Assembly: GCA_965262305.1 (NCBI GenBank)
Contig: CBDHEY010000004.1
Span: 620,001-684,000, forward strand
Source: CBDHEY01 sp965262305
Lineage (GTDB): Bacteria > Pseudomonadota > Gammaproteobacteria > Pseudomonadales > Cellvibrionaceae
DNA: 64,000 nt
Reading direction: 5' to 3'
The translations under genes were made by a program, and so were the position numbers. Of this stretch, positions 26,710 through 35,889 are shown in pieces; within the stretch, counting starts at the first letter, position 1, and every line of letters begins with the position of its first letter. The notes beneath the pieces were generated by a model that worked only from the letters and a program-made list of their open reading frames with translations, did no database searches and had not been told where the DNA came from.

Positions 26710-28876
26710 ACATTGCCGAAGCTGTTTTTGCTTTGCGTATAAGTTGAACCAATTCAGTGCGATAGCCAAACAAATCTTCACCCTTATTCCTTTGTGCCAA
26801 GTTTAGTGCTTGATCATAACCCCATTCCTCGCGAATGAATTTCTCGTCTTTAAGAAGTTGAGCAAACCCGGCAACCGCAATGGAAAAATTTACTTCTTGC
26901 TTTAATTCTGAGGTGAGCGTGTTTTCGGATATAGAAATAGGTTGTGATATGCGTTTTGACGTGTTTTCTTTAGGTAATTTGTAACGTAGTTTTATGAAAC
27001 CATATTCATCCGCTTTTAATTCATCCTGAGCAGAATCTGTAGACGAGCTTTTGGACGAATAGCGGCTTTGATCGATGAGACGATTATCTGACGCAGTTGG
27101 GGTTATTTCATAAATAGCCGTTACAGTATGTCCTGCGCCAATGTCTCCAGCGTCTACCTTATCGTTATTAAAGTCTTCTCGATTGAGGGCTCTCGTCTCG
27201 TAGCCAATTAAACGATATTCGGTGACGGTTTTTGGATTAAACTCTACCTGAATTTTTACATCTTTTGCTATGCTGAACAAAGTAGAATTCGCCTCGTCGA
27301 CCAGAACTTTTTGTGCTTCGCTAAGCGTGTCAATATAAGCCGCGACACCGTTTCCATTTTGCGCAAGGCTTTGCATCAATTGATCATTATAATTGCCTGC
27401 TCCAAAACCAAGCACTGAAAGAAAAATTCCCTTGTCACGCTTGCGCTCCACAAATTGTTTTAATTGGTTATGATCGGCGATACCTACATTAAAATCACCA
27501 TCTGTGGCTAAGATAACGCGGTTCACCGCATTTTTATCAAAATTATTTTCTGCTAACTGATAGGCCAGCTTAATTCCTTCTGCTCCCGCTGTCGATCCAC
27601 CAGCATTTAGACGGTTCATCGCGTCGAGTATTTTTTGTTTTTCATTCGCTGGCGTCGGCTCAAGAATTGTACCCGCTGCGCCGGCGTAAACTGCTATGGC
27701 AACTGTGTCACTCGGATTTAATTGACTCAGTAACATGTTCATTGATTGTTTTACCAATGGTAATTTATCCGATGCGGCCATGGAGCTAGAAACATCTAAT
27801 AAGAATACTAGGTTACTTTTAGGCTTCGCTGTGTTTGATATTTCATATCCTTTTAGGCCAATGTGCACAAGTTTGTTTCCTTTGTTCCAGGGGGAATCTA
27901 ATACAGATATCTGTGTATTAAAGGGAACTGATTTGTCTTTCGGCGTTGGGTAGTTGTAATCAAAGTAGTTAAGCATTTCTTCAATGCGAACCGAATCTTT
28001 ATTCGGTAAAACACCGGTGTTTAACTGGCGCCTTACAAAACTATATGAGGCTGTATCAACATCGATTGAAAATGTAGAAACGGGGTGTTCTGAGACCTTT
28101 TTGATGTTATTGATTTCAATAATTTCAAACTTATCGCGATACTCTTTAGGTTCTCGTGCAATAGGCTCAGACACCGTTTGTCCGCTGCCGAAAAGACTAG
28201 AGGCAGACTGTTCCATCGCCAGAGGTTGTGGTGCTGCAGCGACTTTTTGTAAAGGTTTTTCTAACTGTACGGCAGGCGCGAAATTCAATGATTCTGTTCT
28301 TTTTGGCGCTGCTTCTGTGTGTACAATAGAATCTGAAAAAGTATCTAGCTCTGTAGAGGCAATGGCTTCTTCGCTTACCCCTAGACTAGATTTTTCAAGC
28401 GACTTCATTGGTGAACCCTGATCACTTTTCGTGTTTAACTCTGGCGCGGTATAGCCTTCTGCATTGCGCTCAGAAAAATTCGTATTGGGGTTATTGATCG
28501 CGATAAGTACGCCAACAACGAAAACGAAAGACGTACCCAGCGCACCATATATAGCGCGGTTATTATTTGGTTTTAAAAATGCTTGCATGATTGTGTTCCT
28601 TAGGGTTTGAACCATTGAGGTTAAAAATATACCCATAGGACGACCGTTCTTATCAGAACCTTGGTCAGACGTTGAAAATATTTTCTGGTTGGCAGCTTTT
28701 TCTTTGAGATGTGCTTTTTTAGAGGCTGTTGTTGACCGGCGTTTAGGCTGAGCCTGCAAAAATGCTTTATTCGCTAAATGAATGGCGCGTTGTTTTGCCT
28801 CTTCGTCGGGATCGATCTTATCAATCTCTGCAAAAACATCCGATAGTCTTTCTTCTGAAAATGGTTTGTTTTTCAT
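26708..28876 (-). CDS. Membrane-anchored von Willebrand factor A protein (YfbK-like)
   Basis: 722 aa. Residues 1-95 are charged and probably cytoplasmic; one membrane helix follows at about 105-125; then a long low-complexity region, a PF12450-like domain (about 250-350, STFSIDVDTASYSFVRRQL), a vWA domain with intact MIDAS (FLLDVSSSM near 360, ATDGDFNVG near 470), and a C-terminal DUF3520-like domain to the end (FGYRTELVQLIRKAK). It follows the ECF sigma gene by five bases. The cytoplasmic head placed beside its sigma factor suggests an anti-sigma-like role, although no zinc-anti-sigma motif is present. Confidence 0.85.
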   Translation of the reverse strand: MKNKPFSEERLSDVFAEIDKIDPDEEAKQRAIHLANKAFLQAQPKRRSTTASKKAHLKEKAANQKIFSTSDQGSDKNGRPMGIFLTSMVQTLRNTIMQAFLKPNNNRAIYGALGTSFVFVVGVLIAINNPNTNFSERNAEGYTAPELNTKSDQGSPMKSLEKSSLGVSEEAIASTELDTFSDSIVHTEAAPKRTESLNFAPAVQLEKPLQKVAAAPQPLAMEQSASSLFGSGQTVSEPIAREPKEYRDKFEIIEINNIKKVSEHPVSTFSIDVDTASYSFVRRQLNTGVLPNKDSVRIEEMLNYFDYNYPTPKDKSVPFNTQISVLDSPWNKGNKLVHIGLKGYEISNTAKPKSNLVFLLDVSSSMAASDKLPLVKQSMNMLLSQLNPSDTVAIAVYAGAAGTILEPTPANEKQKILDAMNRLNAGGSTAGAEGIKLAYQLAENNFDKNAVNRVILATDGDFNVGIADHNQLKQFVERKRDKGIFLSVLGFGAGNYNDQLMQSLAQNGNGVAAYIDTLSEAQKVLVDEANSTLFSIAKDVKIQVEFNPKTVTEYRLIGYETRALNREDFNNDKVDAGDIGAGHTVTAIYEITPTASDNRLIDQSRYSSKSSSTDSAQDELKADEYGFIKLRYKLPKENTSKRISQPISISENTLTSELKQEVNFSIAVAGFAQLLKDEKFIREEWGYDQALNLAQRNKGEDLFGYRTELVQLIRKAKTASAM

Positions 28877-28881
28877 AATGA

Positions 28882-29415
28882 TTATTCCTCTCGACGCCTG
28901 TCATCGAGATGTGAACGAATTTGATGAATTCGCCAAGAAACGGTGCTCTCTTTTATTTTTAGAATTGTTCCCGCTTCTGCATGCGTTAGCCCCTCTGCAA
29001 ATACTAGAATAAGGGTTTCTTTAAAGCCTTCTCCTAATGAGTCCGCCCAGTTTATTATTTGTTTTAAATATACGAAGGTCTCCGCCTTATCGGACGATTT
29101 TAATTCGTATTCTACCGCTTCTTCTGGAATAACCTTTATATCAGAATGCTTTTTTTGGGACTTTTGCCAATCTTTTGCGCAGTTGATCACTAAACGATAA
29201 AGCCAAGAAGTGAATGCTGACTCGAATCGAAACTGTTCGATATTTTTTGCGAGTTTGATACACGACTGTTGAGTCACATCCTCTGCATCTTCGCGATTAC
29301 CACACCACTTAAGTGCAAATCTAAAGATTAAATCATAGTGCTCGGTCAATAACTGACTAAAGGCATCTCGGTCGCCCTCTTGTGCAGCGTGAATCAAGGC
29401 ATTTAAATCATCCAT
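28882..29415 (-). CDS. ECF-type RNA polymerase sigma factor
   Basis: About 177 aa. Region 2 is at residues 20-80 (FSQLLTEHYDLIFRFALKWC, then NREDAEDVTQQSCIKLAKNI with the -10 recognition helix) and region 4 at about 115-170 (ETLILVFAEGLTHAEAGTIL, then KESTVSWRIHQIRSHL). ATG 29415 is preferred; a TTG at 29424 is in frame but no ribosome site distinguishes them. It is the first gene of the two-gene unit with the vWA protein. The 304-base gap upstream (29416-29719) holds no gene; a loose inverted repeat, AACAAGTG / CACTTGTT, lies at about 29660-29691. Confidence 0.92.
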   Translation of the reverse strand: MDDLNALIHAAQEGDRDAFSQLLTEHYDLIFRFALKWCGNREDAEDVTQQSCIKLAKNIEQFRFESAFTSWLYRLVINCAKDWQKSQKKHSDIKVIPEEAVEYELKSSDKAETFVYLKQIINWADSLGEGFKETLILVFAEGLTHAEAGTILKIKESTVSWRIHQIRSHLDDRRREE

Positions 29416-29719
29416 TGCTGTCAAAAAACGGAGCCCATTGTTGGCATGAATATCATTTGCGTTTGTTATTTATCGTCGTGGTTAATAAGCAGTGTATCAA
29501 TATATTGCTCTACTCTAGACGTTAGACGACACAGTTTGCTGAATCCTTGGTGATGAATGAAAAATTTTTGCGAAAAATTAAGCAAGAGCCTTAGCGGCTG
29601 TCGATGAGTGCTGTGGAATGTATGAATGGAATTTATCTAAAAGTGAATGGTGTGCCATAAACAAGTGAGACCGTTAAGCCCCACTTGTTTTCCATAGTCG
29701 AAAGCAGGTTTATGGAATC

Positions 29720-30301
29720 TTAACGAGGAATTTCACCATTTATGACAAATTCGCAGGAGTTGCGATCAAAAGACGCGATGTCAAACCTTGGGAAAAGATC
29801 AGATTGCTCTAATAGCTGCAGATCACAAGCCCAAGTAATGTCTAAAGCATTATCTGGATTGTAAGTGAATCTCACGGCAATAGACTCAGCAGAAAAATCG
29901 CAACGTAAAACATCAGCTTGCAGGTTCGATGTTGTCTCTTCTATTTGCCAAGCACAATTGGGCGCAATAACGGCGTCTGAGGCAATTGTCACCATTGTGG
30001 TTTCCGGGTTGCGAAATACCGAAAGCGAGCAAGCGCCAGAATCTTCTATCACAACCGAATAGTCTTCGGTTTCGTTTAAAGCAAAATTACATGGGTTGTT
30101 GGCGTAGTAGGTGCCAACAAGAGAAAAACCTGTATTTTCCTCACAGAGTAACTGTGCTCTGGGTACATAAAAGCCTTGGCTCATACGCCATGCACAGTTG
30201 CCAAATGCTTCAGATTCAGTGGCGATCAAGGTTAATTCGGATGCGTTTACTGTAGCGCTTACCAGGGTAAAGATGGTGAGGGCGAGTTTGGATAATTTCA
30301 T
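29720..30301 (-). CDS. Secreted protein with two internal NCAW repeats, unknown function
   Basis: 193 aa with a clear signal peptide (residues 1-20, ending TVNAS). The mature protein has two similar halves: the first contains GNCAWRMSQGFYVPRAQLLC with YANNPCNF later, the second PNCAWQIEETTSNLQADVLRC with ITWACDLQLL later. Each half therefore has the layout NCAW - LxC - Cys, suggesting two copies of a disulfide-bonded beta domain. ATG 30301 has AAGGAAAC upstream. Family not recognised. A LacI-type palindrome lies 94 bases upstream of the start. Confidence 0.65.
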   Translation of the reverse strand: MKLSKLALTIFTLVSATVNASELTLIATESEAFGNCAWRMSQGFYVPRAQLLCEENTGFSLVGTYYANNPCNFALNETEDYSVVIEDSGACSLSVFRNPETTMVTIASDAVIAPNCAWQIEETTSNLQADVLRCDFSAESIAVRFTYNPDNALDITWACDLQLLEQSDLFPRFDIASFDRNSCEFVINGEIPR

Positions 30302-30394
30302 GTTGAGTTTCCTTTTGATTAATAAGTTAACTTACAAGCGAAGATAATCTCTGATTTGAATATCGAGAGATAAATGCTCGCCTGCGTGGGCACA

Positions 30395-30406
30395 TGAAAC
30401 GTTTCA
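30395..30406. promoter_or_regulatory. Palindrome TGAAACGTTTCA, LacI/GalR-type operator candidate
   Basis: A perfect 12-base palindrome with the central CG and AAACGTTT core common to LacI/GalR/PurR-family operators. It lies in the 426-base divergent gap between the secreted NCAW protein (minus, start 30301) and the SIR2-TPR gene (plus, start 30728), and is closer to the former. No LacI-family gene is in the window. I see nothing else distinctive in the gap. Confidence 0.45.
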
Positions 30407-30727
30407 CGAGAATGAGTATTTCATAGGATCGCTGGTCAGCAAAGCATTAAGCAAGGAAATGAGTATTCACAGAAATGAACAATAAAAAAAGATAAATCAA
30501 CGCCTTAAGGTGGTTGATGATGCCTCTTAGAATAAAAAATACACTGAAAAATTACACAGGTTGAAAATAGACAATAATCACCAAGGCCGTATAATTTAGC
30601 ATCCAGAAGACAATTGCTGGTATAGGCAGGGATGGCTGTGGTTTCACCTTTCTCTGCGCACGACTTTTTTCTACCGCTTCCCGTTATTCGCACCAAGATT
30701 AAAGATGACACACACGCAGGGTTATTG

Positions 30728-32650
30728 ATGAACATCATAAGCTCCAAAAAATTTAAACATACCATTAAAGACATTCACAAACATACCGAGAATAGAAAAC
30801 TTTGTTTCGTATTGGGGGCCGGTACCAGCGTAAAAAGTGGCATTCCCTCCGGTGGTGAACTTGCTGAAAAATGGTTTGCGGAGATCAAGGAGCGATTAAC
30901 TAAAAAGGAACTCGATGATTGGCTAAAGAGTGAAAAAGTCGATGTGGATGATTTGGCAACACACTATGGATCCATCTACCGCAAACGCTTTGAGAGTGAT
31001 AAAAACTCCGGTTACGAGTTTCTTGTTCAAATCATGCGGGATGCAAAACCCAGTTTTGGCCATGTGATATTGGCGCAAATATTAACAAAAACAGCGGGTC
31101 ACTGCGTACTTACGACCAATTTCGATAGCTTAGTTGAAACTGCGATCTATCAGTTTACCGACCAAACGCCCCTCGTCTGTGGCCATGAATCTTTAAGCGG
31201 TTATGCCAGGCCTTCCAGTATTCATCCGCTTATTGTGAAGATTCATCGCGATCTATTATTAGCACCTAAAAGTGACCCCGACGAAATTAGCAAGCTCGAT
31301 GTGGGCTGGAAAGAACCCTTGGATAACATATTCAGTAATCATATTCCTGTGGTGATCGGCTATGGTGGCAACGATGGTAGCTTGATGCGCTACTTCGAGA
31401 ATATGAACAAACCGAGCAACTTTTTCTGGTGTGGCAGAAAAAAAAGCAGTATTCCTCATCGAATCGAACAGCTTATCCAAAACATGGATGGATCCTATGT
31501 AGAAATTGATGGCTTTGACGAGCTAATGCACGAACTGCTTTGGGTCTTTGATGAAATTAAGCCAGTCGATGAAGAGCTAGATGAGGTCACTAAGGCTCGC
31601 ATCGAGGCGGTGAAACAGCAAGGCAAAACCATTACCCAAAAACTAGAAACGAAAGATGTCGAGGTGATTGATTCACTAACGCAGGAAGAAGCTGATCCCG
31701 ATCCAGAGCTCTCCGCCTATGAATATTCTGAGCTGGCAAAAAATGAATCTGATTATGAAAAACGCAAAGCTATTTATCTTGCAGCGTTAGAAAAATTCCC
31801 CAATACCGCATGGTTGTGGCATGAGTTCACCTATTTTCTAGACGTTATTAAAAAAGATTATGACGATTTGGAAGAATATTATTTAAAAGCCTTAACGCTA
31901 GAGCCAGAAGATGCAGACTTAAATGGCAACTATGCGCTTTTCTTAGAGAATATTAAAAAAGACCATGATAAAGCGGAGGAGTATTACTTAAAGGCTTTGT
32001 CTTTAGATTCAGAAAGTGCAAATAAGAATGGCAACTATGCGCTTTTCTTAGAGAATATTAAAAAAGACTACGACAAAGCGGAGGCGTGTTATTTAAAAGC
32101 CTTATCGTTGGATCCTGAACACGCAAATAATAATGGTAATTACGCAATTTTCTTAAAAGATATTAAAAAAGACTACGACAAAGCGGAGGCGTATTATTTA
32201 AAAGCCCTAGCTTTGGAAAATGACAATGCGTTATGGAATGGCGGCTATGCGATTTTCTTGCACACCGTCAAAAAAGACTACGAGAAAGCGGAAGAGTATT
32301 ACTTAAAGGCTTTATCGCTAGAACCAGAAGATGCAGACTTTAATGGCAACTATGCCCAGTTGCTTTTTATTACGGGTAGAAAAGAAGAAGCAAAGAGTTA
32401 TTTAGATAAAGCATTTAAGTTTAACAATAATGAAGCAAAAGAGTTATCACTGGAGATTTGGTTTTATCAATACGCTCATGATTTTGATTCTTTAGAAGAA
32501 TCCGAGAAGGCCATAGTTGATCTGCTTGATGAAGGCCACCAATCCGTAGGTTGGGACTTTAGTGAAAATATACGTGTTGCTATTGAAGATGGGCACCCTA
32601 ATCCAGAACGTTTACAGGTGCTTGCTGATTTAATAGCATCACTGAAGTAA
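30728..32650 (+). CDS. SIR2-like domain protein with C-terminal TPR repeats
   Basis: 641 aa. The N-terminal SIR2-like domain (about 20-270) has the NAD-binding features FVLGAGTSVKSGIPSGGELA, the Asn of LTTNFDSLVETA, the His of KIHRDLLL at the catalytic position, and VVIGYGGNDGS. From about residue 345 to 560 it is TPR-like, with five near-identical 35-residue units (KKDYDKAEEYYLKALSLDPE type). ATG 30728 is preferred, with GCAGGG eight bases upstream; ATG 30632 is in frame but has poor spacing. SIR2 domains fused to repeat domains are frequent in anti-phage NADases, so immunity is possible; no defence neighbours are visible. Confidence 0.82.
   Translation: MNIISSKKFKHTIKDIHKHTENRKLCFVLGAGTSVKSGIPSGGELAEKWFAEIKERLTKKELDDWLKSEKVDVDDLATHYGSIYRKRFESDKNSGYEFLVQIMRDAKPSFGHVILAQILTKTAGHCVLTTNFDSLVETAIYQFTDQTPLVCGHESLSGYARPSSIHPLIVKIHRDLLLAPKSDPDEISKLDVGWKEPLDNIFSNHIPVVIGYGGNDGSLMRYFENMNKPSNFFWCGRKKSSIPHRIEQLIQNMDGSYVEIDGFDELMHELLWVFDEIKPVDEELDEVTKARIEAVKQQGKTITQKLETKDVEVIDSLTQEEADPDPELSAYEYSELAKNESDYEKRKAIYLAALEKFPNTAWLWHEFTYFLDVIKKDYDDLEEYYLKALTLEPEDADLNGNYALFLENIKKDHDKAEEYYLKALSLDSESANKNGNYALFLENIKKDYDKAEACYLKALSLDPEHANNNGNYAIFLKDIKKDYDKAEAYYLKALALENDNALWNGGYAIFLHTVKKDYEKAEEYYLKALSLEPEDADFNGNYAQLLFITGRKEEAKSYLDKAFKFNNNEAKELSLEIWFYQYAHDFDSLEESEKAIVDLLDEGHQSVGWDFSENIRVAIEDGHPNPERLQVLADLIASLK
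31850..32380 (+). repeat. Tandem 105-base repeats encoding TPR units
   Basis: About five direct repeats with a 105-base period (35 residues) inside the SIR2-TPR gene. They share the core GAATATTAAAAAAGAC-like start and the AAAGCGGAGG segment. High nucleotide similarity between units points to recent expansion or gene conversion and makes copy-number change likely. Confidence 0.8.
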
Positions 32651-32698
32651 TATTTTTATTTACTAGGAAATAATAATTAATAGTTGAAGGAGTAAGTA

Positions 32699-33328
32699 AT
32701 GAGGTTAATCAGTTTTATTGCAGTATTGTCTTTGCTCTCCAGTTGCATGGGTACTTGCGATGGGGAAAATGGTTTTGATGGCGAAGTGCGGAATGTTTCA
32801 ACAGAATTTGTATTAAATGTTTTTGAAAACGATGAACTTCGTACTATAGATGACGTAATGCGAAATTCTTCAAGGCTATCTTTGAATGAGGAGCAATCGT
32901 TAACTGATTTAGGTGTTCGAGTTCTAACATTTATTGAAGTTCCTCAGAGAGAATCAAGCTTTAGGATTTCCCTTTTTGAGTCTGCGAATGCATGCAACCC
33001 TGCTGAGCCGCTGAAAAATGGCATCAAGCGGATCCGTATTTTTACAAATCAATTTATTTCAGATTCTTTTCCTTCTGGAAGTGATATCAGTTCTTTTTTT
33101 AGTTATTCGTCTTATGAATTTCCTTACGGGCGGGATAAATCGCTTATTCCCTTAGAAGAAGAGTTTCCAGGTGAAATTGATGGTATCGTGGGTCAAATTC
33201 CTATTGCGATATTAATTCTTGATTCAGATTCCATTTTGGAAGCGGGGGACTGGTCTTTCACTGTCGAGGTTGAATTGGATGACGAAATGACGTTTAGTGC
33301 AACAACTGAAGTAATACAGCTAAACTAA
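32699..33328 (+). CDS. Lipoprotein, unknown function
   Basis: 209 aa. The signal sequence ends with a lipobox (LLSSC, Cys at residue 16), followed by CDGENG. The mature protein is acidic and beta-rich (SFRISLFE, DWSFTVEVELDDEM). No known domain seen. ATG 32699 has GAAGGAG upstream and lies 48 bases after the SIR2-TPR gene, so the two could be cotranscribed; whether that is functional is unclear. Confidence 0.6.
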   Translation: MRLISFIAVLSLLSSCMGTCDGENGFDGEVRNVSTEFVLNVFENDELRTIDDVMRNSSRLSLNEEQSLTDLGVRVLTFIEVPQRESSFRISLFESANACNPAEPLKNGIKRIRIFTNQFISDSFPSGSDISSFFSYSSYEFPYGRDKSLIPLEEEFPGEIDGIVGQIPIAILILDSDSILEAGDWSFTVEVELDDEMTFSATTEVIQLN

Positions 33329-34034
33329 TATTATTTGGAGTCTAGAATTAGTCGTCGTTTTTTATGAAATGGGAGTGATGTTTATAAAACAGTGCTTTCG
33401 ACGGCTAGTTGAAATAGCCAAATCTCAACGTTCTAATATAACCGGCCAGTGTATTTAGCGATAAATAAATATTCACTCTTACCTGCGAAAACCTTGAACT
33501 TAATTATTGCAAGATAATTAATCCAAGCTCTTGATCTCCATTGCTAAACTAGACCAGATCATTACATTAATGATTTGCCGGCTTTTCTTTTTCTTCGCTT
33601 ACTCCTTTACTCTCTTATGTCTTTGCCTTTCTGAATATTTATTTTCTTGCCGGCTGTGCCAGTTTGTATGCAGGGAGTTTTTTACAATTATATTCCATAT
33701 ATAGTTATATAAAACCCATATGTGATTTGCATCTCAAATATAACTTTTATTTTGAATTATTGCTTTGTTGGTTAAAATAACGTCAATGTGATTCGTGTTC
33801 ATGGTTTAACTGCGTGATTAATCACAAATTAAGCTTATTAATTGAGTTAAGTCATTTATTAATAGATTCAATACTTGAGATAGATCACGGATTTATTTTT
33901 TTGCAAAAAAAATGAAATCATAGTAATTAACGTGTTAATTAATGTGTCGCTATACAAAGAAAAATTTCATTACTAGAATTGCCGCAAGTCGAAATTGACT
34001 TGAATAATACTCGATAAAAACCGGAGTGAAACAT
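33329..34034. other. AT-rich 700-base intergenic region
   Basis: No credible gene on either strand. It is very AT-rich from about 33700. A perfect palindrome GTGATTAATCAC lies at 33814-33825, and GATAGATCAC near 33889 is a loose CRP/FNR-like half site. It probably carries the promoter and leader of the repetitive Cys/Asp/Pro protein; nothing else is clear. Confidence 0.5.
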
Positions 34035-34862
34035 ATGAAAACTTTTTTCAAATTAGGTGTACTTGCGGCTGCTGTTATTGGTGCAAATGCGTATTCAGAA
34101 GTAAGTTCTACAATAGATTGTTCTACAGAGGACAAATCAATCACGTTTTCTTATAGCATTGACTTAGAAGATGCTGTTTGTGAAATTGCTCAGTCACGTG
34201 TGATTGATGGTGTTGTTTTTATGGACACCATGTCTGCGTCTGGCGACAGTTCAACAACGTTTTCTTTTGAAGAGAGCGCAGAGGGTTCGACCGTTATTAC
34301 TTGTACTTCAGAATTTGCTACTTTGAGTAATTCAGCGAGTGCGTCCTGTTCACTTGGTGGTGATGAGGTTCCTGGCGGTGACTTACCAGATTTACCAGAC
34401 CTTCCTGATTTACCTTTGGTGCCTGGCGATGATGTTATTTCAGACACGACTTGTGTTGTTAACGGTGAGGAAGTTCCTTGTGACGAATTGCCAGATTTAA
34501 CGGATTTCCCTGACTTTCCAGATTTTCCAGATTTTCCAGATCTACCCACTCCAGGAGATGGTATTGTTTCTGATTCGAACTGCATCGTAAATGGTGAAGA
34601 AGTGCCATGTGATGATATTCCTGACTTCGACTTCCCTGATTTACCTGGTTTACCAACTTCTGCCCCTGCACCTACTGAAGCCACAATTGATGTTACATCA
34701 ACAACAACGTGTATGGTAAATGGTGAAGATGTGCCTTGTGGCGACCTATCTGACATTCCTGATTTCCCTGGATTACCAGATCTTCCAGATTTCCCTGCTG
34801 GTGGTGGTGTATTTACGAGCTGTATGGTAAATGGCGAAGAGGTGCCTTGCGCAACTGAATAA
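34035..34862 (+). CDS. Secreted repetitive protein with CxVNGEEVPC and Asp-Phe-Pro repeats
   Basis: 275 aa. Signal peptide (residues 1-21, ending GANAYS), then a Ser/Thr-rich domain (about 25-105) with four cysteines. The rest alternates a 10-residue two-cysteine motif, C-(V/I/M)-VNGE-(E/D)-VPC, occurring four times (the last ends the protein), with acidic proline tracts of the type PDFPDFPDLP. Evenly spaced Asp suggests calcium binding or an extended spacer; the paired Cys suggest small disulfide loops. ATG 34035 is used, with CCGGAG upstream; GTG 34026 is in frame but overlaps that site. No known family recognised. Confidence 0.75.
   Translation: MKTFFKLGVLAAAVIGANAYSEVSSTIDCSTEDKSITFSYSIDLEDAVCEIAQSRVIDGVVFMDTMSASGDSSTTFSFEESAEGSTVITCTSEFATLSNSASASCSLGGDEVPGGDLPDLPDLPDLPLVPGDDVISDTTCVVNGEEVPCDELPDLTDFPDFPDFPDFPDLPTPGDGIVSDSNCIVNGEEVPCDDIPDFDFPDLPGLPTSAPAPTEATIDVTSTTTCMVNGEDVPCGDLSDIPDFPGLPDLPDFPAGGGVFTSCMVNGEEVPCATE
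34494..34547 (+). repeat. Six 9-base tandem units encoding Asp-(Phe/Leu)-Pro type tripeptides
   Basis: Consecutive variants of GATTTTCCA (gatttaacg, gatttccct, gactttcca, gattttcca, gattttcca, gatctaccc) lie within the repetitive secreted protein gene. Similar shorter tracts occur at about 34384-34420 and 34758-34795. Confidence 0.8.
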
Positions 34863-34924
34863 GACGCTTAGTTTGCAAACATCTATGCAATGAATTAAAC
34901 GTTCAACCTCTCTTATAGAGATTT

Positions 34925-34961
34925 AACGCAATCACAATCTATTTCGTGGTTGCGTTTTTTT
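34925..34961 (+). terminator. Rho-independent terminator after the repetitive secreted protein
   Basis: Stem AACGCAATCAC (34925-34935) pairs with GTGGTTGCGTT (34945-34955), one G-T pair, followed by a T-run to 34961. It lies 62 bases after the stop at 34862. Confidence 0.85.
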
Positions 34962-34983
34962 CGTTCTAAAATTTGAATACTCT

Positions 34984-35889
34984 TTATAAATTTTCTATTG
35001 CTTCTTCAATTGTGCTGAAACGAAATTTAAATCCGCTAGCTAATAGAGCACGAGGAATTATTTTTTGACTATCTAGTAACAAGGATGATCTTTCCCCAAG
35101 CATCATTTTTAGTACGAATTCGGGCACTCTAAAATGTGCGCCTTTGTTGAATTTCTTTGCAAGTACATTGGAAAATTTTTGATTTGTTACAGGGATAGGC
35201 GCAGTAAGATTAAATGGCCCGCTTAAGCTGTGAGATTCTAATAAGAATTGTATTGCATTAACCTGATCATCAATATGAATCCAAGACATGAATTGATTAC
35301 CGTCACCTATGGGTCCGCCCAACCCTATTTTGAATGGAAACCACATCTTTTTTAATGCTCCACCATCTCTAGAGAGCACTATTCCTGTTCTGATCAAGCA
35401 GACCCTTGAATTTGTCGAGGCCTTTTGAGCAATGGATTCCCATTCTCGGCATAAATTATGCGCAAAATCATGATTGCTCGGGCTATCTTTTTCGGATAGT
35501 TCTGAGTTTCCCGCTTCTCCGTAATAACCAATAGCGGACCCACTTATAAATGTTTTGGGCGGGTTACTGCCTTGAGCGATGAGATCAACGATATTGTAAG
35601 TAGTGTCCCACCGACTTTGGCTAATCTTCTTTTTTTGCTTTTCCGTCCAGCGACTATCTATGATGGGTTCGCCAGCAAGATTGATAACGGCATCAAAATC
35701 ATCTAGGTCCTTTAAGTGATGTAGACTCTTGATTATATGTGTATCGGTAGGCAAGACCTTTTTCGCTAGATCGGGCTTACGAGTCAATGCGGTATATCTG
35801 TATTCTGGAAACCGCTTTATAAAGTGTCGGCCAATTAATCCTGTTGCGCCCGTGACTAACACGCTTCTACTGTTTTCAACTATCGACAT
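34984..35889 (-). CDS. TIGR01777/YfcH-family NAD(P)-dependent epimerase
   Basis: 301 aa extended short-chain dehydrogenase of the SulA/YfcH type. Nucleotide loop VLVTGATGLIGRHFIKRF at residue 10, then the family block DAVINLAGEPIIDSRWTEKQ, SGSAIGYYGEAG with the catalytic Tyr, and the C-terminal GERSSLLLDSQKIIPRALLASGF. Substrate is not established for the family. Probably single-gene; its stop faces the terminator of the gene at 34862. Confidence 0.92.
   Translation of the reverse strand: MSIVENSRSVLVTGATGLIGRHFIKRFPEYRYTALTRKPDLAKKVLPTDTHIIKSLHHLKDLDDFDAVINLAGEPIIDSRWTEKQKKKISQSRWDTTYNIVDLIAQGSNPPKTFISGSAIGYYGEAGNSELSEKDSPSNHDFAHNLCREWESIAQKASTNSRVCLIRTGIVLSRDGGALKKMWFPFKIGLGGPIGDGNQFMSWIHIDDQVNAIQFLLESHSLSGPFNLTAPIPVTNQKFSNVLAKKFNKGAHFRVPEFVLKMMLGERSSLLLDSQKIIPRALLASGFKFRFSTIEEAIENL

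Noticed and set aside
29660..29691. Inverted repeat AACAAGTG / CACTTGTT as a terminator
   Set aside because: Only 8 bp of stem around a long loop and no T-run in either direction.
31850..32380. Direct repeats considered as a CRISPR array
   Set aside because: The 105-base units are in frame and encode TPR helices with no unique spacers.
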